From the NCBI GenBank assembly GCA_021789565.1, contig JAJYJL010000376.1:1-7384 (forward strand): 7,384 nucleotides of DNA. Reading direction: 5' to 3'. The notes below the pieces were generated by a model that was not told the DNA's origin, did not search any database, and saw only the letters and a list, made by a program, of their open reading frames with translations. Source of the DNA: Acidobacteriota bacterium (GTDB lineage: Bacteria; Acidobacteriota; Terriglobia; UBA7540). The translations under genes and the position numbers were made by a program. Shown here piece after piece: positions 1 to 5,727 of the stretch (within the stretch, counting starts at the first letter, position 1; each line of letters begins with the position of its first letter).

Positions 1-145
1 CTTTGGACGATCTCCCTGGAAATCAGTGACATACTCCCCAGACGCTCGTGGAACTTCGGTCTGACGACTGCCGTACTCCTCTCCCCGCTCGCGCCCGCGC
101 CGCGCCAGTGCAGTCGCGCATGTTGCGCGCGAGCGTGCCACGACG
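1..145. other. Intergenic tail after the transporter operon
   Basis: No confident gene is visible here. A GC-rich inverted repeat (114-119 with 127-132) lies just after the transporter stop on the minus strand. It lacks a T-tract, so it is at best a weak terminator. A minus-strand ATG at 32-30 opens a frame reading MSLISREIVQ that runs off the window. It could be the start of the next gene, but its GGGGAG sits only one base from the ATG, which is too close for a normal ribosome binding site. Confidence 0.3.
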
Positions 146-1429
146 CTAAACTCGGCGAAAACGGGCCGGCTTGACGAGAAGGTAAAGCATGAGCGTAGCG
201 GCCGGAACGAGCAATCCGGAAAGGATGAGCACGGGACGATAGGAGAAATGGTCCGTGACCCATCCTGTGATCAGCGTCAGCAGCACGGCGCCGATGCCCG
301 CGGAAGTGCCCGCCAGCCCGGCGATGGACCCCACGTAGCTGGTAGGGAAGATATCGCTTGGAAGGGTTTGGACGTTGTTCACCCAAAACTGAAAACTGAA
401 GAGCACGACGCTGATCCAGGCCATGGCGGAAAAGGCTGATCCTGCCTGGGAGACCAACACGCCGGCTGGCGCCAGCGCCGCCGCAAAGAGGATGGTCGCT
501 CCCCGAGCTGAATAGATTTCCCACCCGTGCCGGATCAGGCGCCCGGAGATCCATCCGCCCAACAAGCTGCCCGCGACGGCGCCCAGGTAGGGGATCCATG
601 CGAAAAAGCCGATGTCTTGCATGCTGAATCCCCGCCTCGTGTGAAGATAGAGAGGCAGCCAGATGAGGTAAAGCCACCAGACAGGGTCGCCGAAAAACCG
701 CGCCACTACAATCCCCCAGACTTCCGGGTAACGAAGCAATGCTCTCCAGCGAGGCGCGAAGGTTCTCTCCGAGTCCTCCTGGCCGGCGAGAATATAGGCT
801 CGCTCCTGCCCGTTAATCAGCCGGTGACGTTCAGGGGCCTGGTAGAAAATAAACCACAGTCCAAGCCAGAGAAGCCCTAGCAAGCCGGTGGCCAGGAACG
901 TCATCTGCCAGCCGTAACGAAGCTCGATCCAGACCACGAAGGGCGCCGCCACCACGGGGCCGAGAGCGGCGCCCGTATTGATGATGCCCATGCCCAGCGC
1001 GCGCTCCTGCACGGGAAACCATTCCGCCGCGGCCTTCGTCGCCGCAGGCCACTGCCCGGATTCTCCCGCGCCCAGCGCCAGTCGCAACGCGCTCAGGCTG
1101 AAAAGGCTGCGCGCGCGCGCGTGGGCGGCTTCCGCCAACGACCAGAGGGCCATCGCCACCGCGTACCCGCGCCGCGTTCCAAAACGGTCGTGAATCTTTC
1201 CGAAGAACGTCATGCCAGCGGAGTAGGAAAACAGGAACCAGGAGTTGATGCCGGCGTAGTCAAGATTGGAAAGATGCAGGTCAGAGCAGATGACCGGGGC
1301 AAGGATCGAGATGGCCAGCCGGTCAATATAACTGATGAGCGTGGCCAGAAAGACCAGGCTGATGATCCACCAGCGCAGGCCCAGCAGGCGCGTTCCCGCA
1401 CCCGGCGGATTCGCTTCGCTAGGAGGCAT
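146..1429 (-). CDS. MFS transporter, anion:cation symporter (ExuT-like) type
   Basis: This is a 427-residue polytopic inner-membrane protein of the usual length for 12-helix major facilitator transporters. Helix 1 (about residues 20-45) contains the YIDR stretch (34-37) seen near the start of many hexuronate/anion symporters. The loop between helices 2 and 3 carries the MFS signature G-x3-D-R-x-G (G77, D81, R82, G84) followed by RR. A second family-like stretch is R116...G120-x-G-E-S-G ending in EWFP at 136-139. In the ACS family such proteins import hexuronates, other sugar acids or similar anions with a cation; the substrate here cannot be read from sequence. The start is 12 bases after the stop of the secreted GH43-like gene, with no clear Shine-Dalgarno sequence, so translation is probably coupled. 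Together the two genes suggest release and uptake of a carbohydrate. Confidence 0.88.
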   Translation of the reverse strand: MPPSEANPPGAGTRLLGLRWWIISLVFLATLISYIDRLAISILAPVICSDLHLSNLDYAGINSWFLFSYSAGMTFFGKIHDRFGTRRGYAVAMALWSLAEAAHARARSLFSLSALRLALGAGESGQWPAATKAAAEWFPVQERALGMGIINTGAALGPVVAAPFVVWIELRYGWQMTFLATGLLGLLWLGLWFIFYQAPERHRLINGQERAYILAGQEDSERTFAPRWRALLRYPEVWGIVVARFFGDPVWWLYLIWLPLYLHTRRGFSMQDIGFFAWIPYLGAVAGSLLGGWISGRLIRHGWEIYSARGATILFAAALAPAGVLVSQAGSAFSAMAWISVVLFSFQFWVNNVQTLPSDIFPTSYVGSIAGLAGTSAGIGAVLLTLITGWVTDHFSYRPVLILSGLLVPAATLMLYLLVKPARFRRV

Positions 1430-1441
1430 CGGGTGTCCGGA

Positions 1442-2434
1442 TCATTGGCCCCAACCCGCCGGAACCCAATGAACGAGATCCTTCGAGCGGGCAAGGCCCA
1501 GCCGGTTCCATCCGCGATGGAGATAGGTCTTCTGCTCGTTGCGGCCCGCATAGATCAGGTAGAAATAGCCATCGAGAGGGCGCCAGTCGTAGAGCGCCGC
1601 GGCGTCGCAATGGACCCTCCGGTTGAAGCTCTGGCCGGGGATCTTCAGTTCGAATCCCTTTCCCCACTCGAGCGGATGCGCCGGATTCAACAGGGTGTAC
1701 AGGTACTCGTGGTGTCCGTGGGGATAATCGGAGCTGAGCAAATGCAAGACGCCGCTGATCCAAACAAATTCGAAGTTTTCGTGGATCAACCCGTTTTCTT
1801 TGCCGTCCGCCATCCGCAGGGCCGGATAGCCCGAACCCACAAAGCGCCACGGCCCCGCCAGATGGGGCGCGGTCGCCAAGCGGGGCCGCATCAGCCGCGC
1901 GCTCCGACCTTGCTTCCAGACGGCGTAGTAAGCCGAGGCGGTTTGGGTGACGGAAAGATCAATGACGCCTTTTCCGGCAGTCAGATTCGCGGCCAATGGA
2001 TGGCGCGGCGACCAGTGGATGAGATCGGACGAAGTCCTGTAGAAGAGCTGGTCGGGGCGCTCTGGATCGTCGCCCCAGGAGTTGAATGAGAGCTCCCAGG
2101 TGCTGCCGAGTTTCTGAACGTCGGGCGAACACATTCCGATCCACCCGGCCTTCTCGCCGTCAAAATCCAGGATGGGGCGGGAATACGTCTTGAAATCACG
2201 GGTGCTCACCTCCGCCACGTGACTGCGGACGCGGCCGTGGTCTTGGTAGAACGCCGAAAAGAAGATATAGAACACGCCGCGCCGATAGGCCATCGCACAG
2301 TCCTTCACCGACCAGTGGGGATAGGAAAGGACCGGGTTGTGAAGGCTTTTCCAAGGAATGAAAGTGCGGCCGCGGGCGACGGCCGGCAGAGCAAATAAGC
2401 TGAAGATCGCTAGGGTGCCCCAAATTTTTTTCAT
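1442..2434 (-). CDS. Secreted GH43-like five-bladed beta-propeller protein
   Basis: The 330-residue product starts with a signal peptide: basic MKK, a hydrophobic core at about 4-17, and a likely cleavage after AVA (about residue 20). The rest resembles the five-bladed propeller of GH43 and related glycosidases, with repeated strands such as the RRGVFYIFFSAF region (51-62), phrases like SSDLIHW (135-141) and SKDLVHW (317-323), and a C-terminal YFYLIYAG strand. Candidates for the catalytic triad are D45 (in VKDCAMAY), D105 (in CSPDV) and E219 or E222 (in HENFEF). H275 may be the propeller-centre histidine of the family. The classic GH43 tripeptides (DP near the start, EGP) are not present in standard form, so exact family and activity are uncertain. 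The start is supported by a strong purine-rich ribosome binding site (AGGGAGGAGAGAGG, 2435-2448). It lies 17 bases after the dehydrogenase remnant's stop and 12 bases before the transporter, forming an operon. Confidence 0.75.
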   Translation of the reverse strand: MKKIWGTLAIFSLFALPAVARGRTFIPWKSLHNPVLSYPHWSVKDCAMAYRRGVFYIFFSAFYQDHGRVRSHVAEVSTRDFKTYSRPILDFDGEKAGWIGMCSPDVQKLGSTWELSFNSWGDDPERPDQLFYRTSSDLIHWSPRHPLAANLTAGKGVIDLSVTQTASAYYAVWKQGRSARLMRPRLATAPHLAGPWRFVGSGYPALRMADGKENGLIHENFEFVWISGVLHLLSSDYPHGHHEYLYTLLNPAHPLEWGKGFELKIPGQSFNRRVHCDAAALYDWRPLDGYFYLIYAGRNEQKTYLHRGWNRLGLARSKDLVHWVPAGWGQ

Positions 2435-2451
2435 CCTCTCTCCTCCCTGGA

Positions 2452-2888
2452 CTATGCTTCGCAGTCCACCAGCACATGGATGGCTTCGCTCAGCGGGTTA
2501 TCGCGGAGCGCAAAGGCCTCCTGAATCCGAGTCAAGGAGATTTTGCGCGTGGCGATCTCGTGGGGGTTGATGAGTCCGTCGAGCCTCATGCGCCCACCCT
2601 CCTCAAAGTATCGCCTCATATCAATATCGCGCTTCGGTTCGGTTGAAAAGATGTCCAGCCTTTTGCTATGGACCTTGAAAAATCCAGAGGCTTGTTCGAG
2701 ACCCCGATGCACCCATACAAGATAATCCTCCGCCGTACGCCGCGCGGTCAATGGCATCAGCCACCCCGTCACCTTCACGCCGACAGGGGATCACGACGTC
2801 GAATCCGTCCGGAAAATCGCGGCCCAGGATCGCCATGGCGGAGGTTTCTGGACTCGGAATCCGGTAAGCATGGCTGGCCCCGTAGCGG
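2452..2888 (-). pseudogene. Zinc-type alcohol dehydrogenase (MDR family) remnant, truncated and frameshifted
   Basis: Two reading frames together spell about 145 residues of the C-terminal part of a medium-chain dehydrogenase, a family usually about 340-350 residues long. The upstream frame contains RYGASHAY, then DGFDVVIPC (the end of the Rossmann beta-alpha unit), AAYGGG and CMGASG, and stops at 2666-2668. The downstream frame continues with RLDIFSTEPKRD, the helix around RRYFEEGGRM, DGLINPHEIA and the ending HVLVDCEA before TAG at 2452-2454. The switch lies near 2660-2690 and needs one indel. The catalytic zinc domain and most of the cofactor fold are missing: similarity begins where the REP hairpin at 2889-2920 ends. 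The stop is 17 bases from the GH43-like gene, so this was probably the first gene of a sugar-use operon. Two independent lesions make a functional enzyme unlikely. Confidence 0.75.
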
Positions 2889-2920
2889 GTAGCCACGGTC
2901 ACTGTTTTCCTGACCGTGGG
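2889..2920 (+). repeat. REP-like palindrome with GTAG head
   Basis: GTAG at 2889-2892 is followed by a perfect 9-bp stem, CCACGGTCA (2893-2901) with TGACCGTGG (2911-2919), and a 9-base loop. A 5' GTAG followed by a palindrome is the known layout of REP elements mobilised by RAYT (TnpA-REP) transposases. The following GCTTTTGTTT could make it a weak plus-strand terminator, but no plus-strand gene ends here. Similarity to alcohol dehydrogenase stops at its edge, so it marks the truncation junction. Confidence 0.6.
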
Positions 2921-3001
2921 CTTTTGTTTCCGGCCATGCCCGGTAAGCGTCGGCCAGCAGCACATCATCAATTGGAACCGGGCAGCGCGCCACCGTCGCC
3001 C

Positions 3002-3055
3002 GCGGGGTGGCGCATACACCGCTGCCCTTGCGGTGTGTGCGATTCGATACCCCGC
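3002..3055. repeat. Nested inverted repeat in the gene-free gap 2921-3161
   Basis: An outer 7-bp arm pair (GCGGGGT 3002-3008 with ACCCCGC 3049-3055) encloses an 11-bp stem with one wobble position (3012-3022 with 3030-3040) and a 7-base loop. It could fold as an extended hairpin on either strand. It has no GTAG head, so it differs from the REP elements. The rest of the gap 2921-3161 shows no gene I can support; it has an A-rich stretch and a short GTGACGA reiteration near 3109-3122. Confidence 0.5.
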
Positions 3056-3161
3056 CATTAAGATGCCGTTTTATACATCCGGCGCGGGCGGAATACAACA
3101 AAAAACAGTGACGAGTGACGAGCGAGAAAAAGCAGGGGGCGGGTGCCAGAGGTTGGGCGCG

Positions 3162-3401
3162 TCAGGGCTTCGGGGCGCGCTGGCTGGCGTGCAGAATCGT
3201 GAAGCCGACGACTTCCTCGCCTTCGTAGCGAACGATCACGTCGTCGTCGGTCAATTCGCTATCCGTGGCGCGGCTCGGCTTTTTGTAGTTCACGTAGAGC
3301 GTGTCGGCCTCGGCGTCGTAGGACATCCACACCAAGCCCTCCCGAGACTCCTTGAGTTTGGGCAGGAGCTTCAGATAGTCCTGAATTTCGGCTACGGCCA
3401 A
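3162..3401 (-). CDS. DUF2283 family small protein, probable antitoxin partner
   Basis: The 79-residue product has the DUF2283 pattern: YDAEADTLYVNY (residues 28-39), an acidic segment DDDVIVRYEGEEVVGFTIL (52-70) and an ending near HAS. The N-terminal 20 residues (IQDYLKLLPKLKES) form a likely helix before the domain. DUF2283 proteins are short, often sit beside DUF4258 or similar nuclease-like genes, and have been proposed as antitoxins; the biochemical role is not settled. The start is TTG at 3401-3399, overlapping the upstream gene by 10 bases. AAGGAG (3411-3416) lies 9 bases ahead of it, and the frame has no better ATG before the domain. The overlap implies co-translation with the BECR-like gene. 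Confidence 0.8.
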   Translation of the reverse strand: MAVAEIQDYLKLLPKLKESREGLVWMSYDAEADTLYVNYKKPSRATDSELTDDDVIVRYEGEEVVGFTILHASQRAPKP

Positions 3402-3715
3402 AGTTGCTTTCTCCTTTCGAGCGCCGCCATCCGCCGTGTCAAGAACGCGGTAATCACGAACCCATCATCCCGCAATTCGCGGTAAACCACAACCAGGCAT
3501 TTGCCGGGCTCGATTTCTTTCGCCGCCAGCAACTCTCCCGCTTTGCCAGCGTAAATCCTCGCCGGATCCGCCACCGTCCTTAACACCTCGGACCGCATAC
3601 CGGCGAGTTCGGAGTGTTCTTCCGCGATGTGCTCCCAGCGCTCATCCGTCAGCCGGATCGAGACGGCGTTCCGCGAAGTGGCGGTTTCAACCAGACTGCG
3701 CTCCCAAGGCATCAT
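3392..3715 (-). CDS. Small BECR-nuclease-like protein, putative toxin
   Basis: The 107-residue protein reads RLTDERWEHIAEEHSELAG at 21-39, with W27, H29 and H34. It continues with CLVVVYRE (73-80) and GFVITAFLTRR (85-95) and ends in LW near the C-terminus. This order (an 'x-L-T-x-x-R-W-x-H-I' helix, central beta strands, then an ITA-x-L-T strand) is typical of small stand-alone proteins assigned to the barnase-EndoU-colicin-RelE (BECR/PBECR) nuclease fold. RNase activity is inferred, not shown. It overlaps a DUF2283 gene by 10 bases, the usual toxin-antitoxin arrangement. The frame stays open upstream to a GTG at 3817, but that extension is 5S-, REP- and hairpin-derived DNA, so I use the tandem ATGs at 3715/3712. 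No good ribosome binding site is visible, and a terminator-like hairpin lies directly upstream. Confidence 0.65.
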   Translation of the reverse strand: MMPWERSLVETATSRNAVSIRLTDERWEHIAEEHSELAGMRSEVLRTVADPARIYAGKAGELLAAKEIEPGKCLVVVYRELRDDGFVITAFLTRRMAALERRKQLWP

Positions 3716-3720
3716 CGTGC

Positions 3721-3755
3721 CAAAAGCAAAACGGGCTTCGAAGGCGCAAGCCCGT
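3721..3755 (-). terminator. Terminator-like hairpin after the 5S pseudogene
   Basis: On the minus strand, an 8-bp stem (3748-3755 with 3731-3738) with loop GCGCCTTCG is followed by TTTGCTTTTG. It ends only about 6 bases before the BECR-like gene's ATG. Its sequence resembles the hairpin at 6005-6039 (both begin ACGGGCT, have CCTTCG in or next to the loop, and end CCCGTTT-GCTTTT), which suggests common origin. It probably terminated the transcript of the now decayed 5S gene. Confidence 0.6.
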
Positions 3756-3762
3756 CTGCTTC

Positions 3763-3784
3763 GGCGGTCATACACCACCGCTAC
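3763..3784 (-). repeat. Degenerate REP-like palindrome with GTAG head
   Basis: The minus strand reads GTAG (3784-3781), then GCGGT pairing with ACCGC (3777-3781 with 3764-3768). The stem is short and imperfect. It starts about 9 bases after the 3' end of the 5S pseudogene, the same relative position as the REP after the 5S fragment at 6072-6109. Confidence 0.4.
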
Positions 3785-3792
3785 AGAACTAA

Positions 3793-3911
3793 TCCCGGCG
3801 ACGACCGACTCTCCCACGCGGTGATCGCAAGCACCGCTTGCGCCCGCGCCGTACCATGGGCCCTGGGGGGCTTAACGACCGTGTTGGGGATGGGAACGGG
3901 TGTAGCCCCGG
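3793..3911 (-). pseudogene. Decayed 5S rRNA pseudogene
   Basis: Three parts can be compared with the intact 5S at 6834-6951. The 3' end 3790-3822 matches 6831-6863 exactly over 33 bases, including 3 bases past the gene end. The middle 3851-3907 matches 6874-6930 with 5 differences in 57. Between them, 28 bases (3823-3850) replace 10, and the added stretch is palindromic (CGCAAG 3826-3831 with CTTGCG 3837-3842). The nearly universal CCGAAC of bacterial 5S is changed to CCCAAC, and the 5' strand of helix I is not recognisable beyond about 3911, so the terminal helix cannot form. I conclude it is a non-functional copy. Its 5' half overlaps the end of the protease gene. Confidence 0.85.
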
Positions 3912-4309
3912 CAGCTCTGGCGGCGCGCTTCGCGGCGACGACCGTCAACTGAGGCCAGGAGCATGGGCAACGGGCGAAGCTCGCGCTTCAAGGGATCGAG
4001 CATAAGGCCCATGCCCTCAAGGGAAATGCTGCCCAGTAAGTTGCTGTCACCCTCCTCGCCAAAGATGACGGGCGAAGCCGCCTCGTCCCCGTTCAGGCGA
4101 AACAGGGCTTGTCCGAGCGACCGCTTGACCTCCGTGCCATCGGCCAGAATGAATGTCTTGGTCCTGCCCCGCTTGATCCCCAACCGGCGCAACACGGACC
4201 CCGGAACCACCGAATAGAGCGCTCCAGAGTCAACCAGGAATTTTAATCGCGCCCGGCGCCGCGGCCTCGCGGGGTTCGCCACGCTCACTTGGATGTACGT
4301 CAAGCCCAT
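3872..4309 (-). CDS. Small retropepsin-like aspartic protease family protein
   Basis: The 145-residue frame contains FLVDSGALYSVVP (residues 24-36), the D-S/T-G active-site motif of single-domain clan AA proteases (D27, S28, G29). A flap-like FILADGTEV (53-61) follows, and then the second hydrophobic-hydrophobic-Gly motif NLLGSISLE (90-98). The family normally ends near PLPMLLA (residue 119). The last 26 residues are extra and basic, and the final 13 or so codons (about 3875-3913) lie in 5S-derived DNA and end at a chance TAA. Such proteins probably work as homodimers; the substrate is unknown. The frame is open to 4516, but I start at ATG 4309 because GGAG (4318-4321) lies 8 bases ahead, the domain begins there, and a promoter match is placed just upstream. 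Confidence 0.72.
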   Translation of the reverse strand: MGLTYIQVSVANPARPRRRARLKFLVDSGALYSVVPGSVLRRLGIKRGRTKTFILADGTEVKRSLGQALFRLNGDEAASPVIFGEEGDSNLLGSISLEGMGLMLDPLKRELRPLPMLLASVDGRRREARRQSCRGYTRSHPQHGR

Positions 4310-4328
4310 ACCGCTCGCTCCGATTGCG

Positions 4329-4357
4329 AGTCTAATCCCGCCTCGATAGCCAGTCAA
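4329..4357 (-). promoter_or_regulatory. Sigma70-type promoter candidate for the protease gene
   Basis: The minus strand has TTGACT (4357-4352), a 17-base spacer, then TAGACT (4334-4329). Spacing is ideal, the -35 matches 5 of 6 and the -10 matches 4 of 6 consensus bases. The predicted transcript would start near 4322 and leave a leader of about 13 bases that still includes GGAG. I see no gene in 4358-4521; the open frame there lacks domain features. Confidence 0.45.
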
Positions 4358-4521
4358 CCCAGCCGCCCCACCATCGGCCCGCAAGGGATAACGGTCCCGC
4401 TCGCGATAGGAACAGGTGGGCCCGGCCGCGTGCATTGCGCAAGGCGGTGCATGCGCCTCCCTACGCCCGGAATCGACGAGACGGCTACCTTGCGGGTACC
4501 CGAGCGTCGTTCCCACCCCCT

Positions 4522-5202
4522 TTACCTCCTTGCAGCCCTTCGCCGTTTTTGGAACTCCTCGAACTTTCGGTTGAGAGAAAAAGCGTACATAAGGATTGCC
4601 TCCACAAAGTCCAATGCGTCCCGTGCGTCAACCTGCTCGATCACGACGTCCAGATCGTGTGCGGCGTCGTTTCCGATTAGGCGAAGCTCGTCGGCCCACA
4701 CAAGCAGCTTCTGATCAATCTGTCCAGCCTAGCCGAGCTGGACAAGCCGCTCTTTTAAGCTCCCTTTGGTCGCTCCCTGCTCACGGCACAACGCTTCCAG
4801 GCATTTTCGGCACATGATCACGCATGGCTCATAGAGCCCCCTGGTGAGCGAGTCTGCGGCCGCCGAGTAACTTCGTGCGACGCTCGTGGGCATCCCCTCT
4901 GTCAGGAATTGTCGAGCCGTCGGATATAAGACACGCTCCCCCTGCGGCGCTGAAAACTCGCCCGGTACCTCATAGTGCTCCCGCTCCACAAGGAATACTG
5001 ACTCGCATCGGCCGCAGGCCGCAGTTGCGTATTCGAAGACCCTGTATGGCGTATCGTCGGGGTCCGCCAGGGGATTCTCTGGCGTGCGTTTCACATAGGT
5101 CGCCACCACATGCGCTGCCGCCTGCACATTGCAATGTTCACAGAAAACGTCTACAGTTCTTTCTTCGTTCTTCGGGCTCGCGGGATTTCTCTTCCGACTC
5201 AT
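4522..5202 (-). pseudogene. DUF4145 protein with zinc-ribbon start, interrupted by an in-frame amber codon
   Basis: The frame encodes 157 residues, meets TAG at 4731-4729, then continues in the same frame for 68 sense codons to TAA at 4524-4522. The post-stop part is clearly coding: LIGNDAAHDLDVVIEQVDARDALDFVEAIL-type text with R-L-I-G-N-D-A-A-H, the hallmark C-terminal motif of DUF4145. The pre-stop part has CEHC (21-24) and CGRC (63-66), a probable zinc ribbon, then the DUF4145 helices with MCRKCLEALCREQG (130-143) and KERLVQL. A single base change in one codon therefore splits an otherwise intact 226-codon gene. DUF4145 is found alone or in restriction and defence proteins; its function is unknown. 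A truncated 157-residue protein or suppressor readthrough are possible, but a recent nonsense mutation is the simplest reading. No strong ribosome binding site is seen before ATG 5202. Confidence 0.78.
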
Positions 5203-5240
5203 TGCTCGATTACGACCCCCACTCTCTTCGGCGAGCTTTG

Positions 5241-5342
5241 TTAGGTCTCGCCACCCGCCGCGGGACCAGAGAGTTCGGAAACTTCGGCAATGAAAGCCTG
5301 GTCTTCTTCACTCCAGCAGATGATCACCTCATGCTTCGGCGT
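5241..5342 (-). pseudogene. HicB-family antitoxin remnant
   Basis: About 33 codons read PKHEVIICWSEEDQAFIAEV followed by SELSG and GGET, then TAA at 5243-5241. This is the N-terminal strand-turn-strand of HicB antitoxins, where the usual text is close to 'EVIIYWSEEDQAFIAEVPELPGC'. The HicB domain normally continues for 40 or more residues after GET, so the rest is lost. The expected start codon position is ACG (5342-5340), which suggests a mutated ATG. The remnant overlaps the last codons of the DUF5615 gene in another frame. No HicA toxin is visible. It is probably the stub of a former fourth toxin-antitoxin module. Confidence 0.6.
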
Positions 5343-5727
5343 CGGGCTTGCCTCCCCGCTCGGCAGCCTCCTCCTGGTACTCCCTGACGCGTCCCTTCTG
5401 AACAATCCACAGTTTTCCATCAATGTTCCCTTGGCCCAACCCACCGATGAGCGTTCGCACTGCCGCCCGCAGGTCATGATGGCTGGGTTTTCGAGGCAAT
5501 CGCAATACTGCGAGGCCCGCGCATTCGGAGGGTTTGAAGAGCAGGGGATTGCCGAAATCCAGATCCAGCGTAACCAGGCAGCGTCTCTCGCGACGGCAGA
5601 TTTCGATCAAATCCTGATCTTCAGCCGAAAAGAGACCTTCGGATTGGACCGTTGCCGCGTCATGGCCCGCCTGCACGAAAAGTTCCACCGCGCGACTCCC
5701 AAGGTTCTCATCGAGCTTGAGTTTCAT
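5329..5727 (-). CDS. DUF5615 PIN-like protein, probable toxin
   Basis: The 132-residue protein begins MKLKLDENL, the strand with the first acidic pair (D6, E7) of the DUF5615 PIN-like domain. GHDAATVQSEGL (21-32) and the conserved AEDQDL with D37 (35-40) follow, then the strand LVTLDLDFGNP (51-61) with D55 and D57. Near the end, GKLWIVQKGRVR (104-115) is the usual last strand. These acidic residues are the presumed metal-binding site of a ribonuclease; activity is inferred from the fold. It overlaps the DUF433 stop by four bases (ATGA), giving the common DUF433-DUF5615 pair. About 14 residues after the usual end (EEAAERGGKPDAEA) overlap the hicB remnant and may be a run-on tail. Confidence 0.85.
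   Translation of the reverse strand: MKLKLDENLGSRAVELFVQAGHDAATVQSEGLFSAEDQDLIEICRRERRCLVTLDLDFGNPLLFKPSECAGLAVLRLPRKPSHHDLRAAVRTLIGGLGQGNIDGKLWIVQKGRVREYQEEAAERGGKPDAEA

Noticed and set aside
1121..2089. 322-codon plus-strand open frame
   Set aside because: It lies antisense to the transporter and GH43-like genes, is rich in Arg, Pro, Gln and Gly, and has no recognisable domain. It is the usual antisense shadow in GC-rich coding DNA.
2889..2930. Plus-strand intrinsic terminator
   Set aside because: The hairpin is followed by T-rich DNA, but no plus-strand gene ends there and the GTAG head fits a REP element better.
2666..3058. Complete 130-residue minus-strand protein
   Set aside because: Only its second part resembles a dehydrogenase; the first part translates repeat DNA (2889-3055) and the end is a frameshift product.
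3716..3817. N-terminal extension of the BECR-like protein to a GTG in the 5S piece
   Set aside because: The extra 34 codons are 5S, REP and terminator sequence. Family similarity starts only after the ATGs at 3715/3712.
3793..3911. Second functional 5S gene
   Set aside because: Helix I has no 5' partner strand, the CCGAAC core is changed, and a protein frame ends inside it.
4310..4516. 69-residue N-terminal extension of the protease frame
   Set aside because: It has no domain or signal features and crosses the promoter match at 4329-4357. ATG 4309 has a ribosome binding site and fits the family start.
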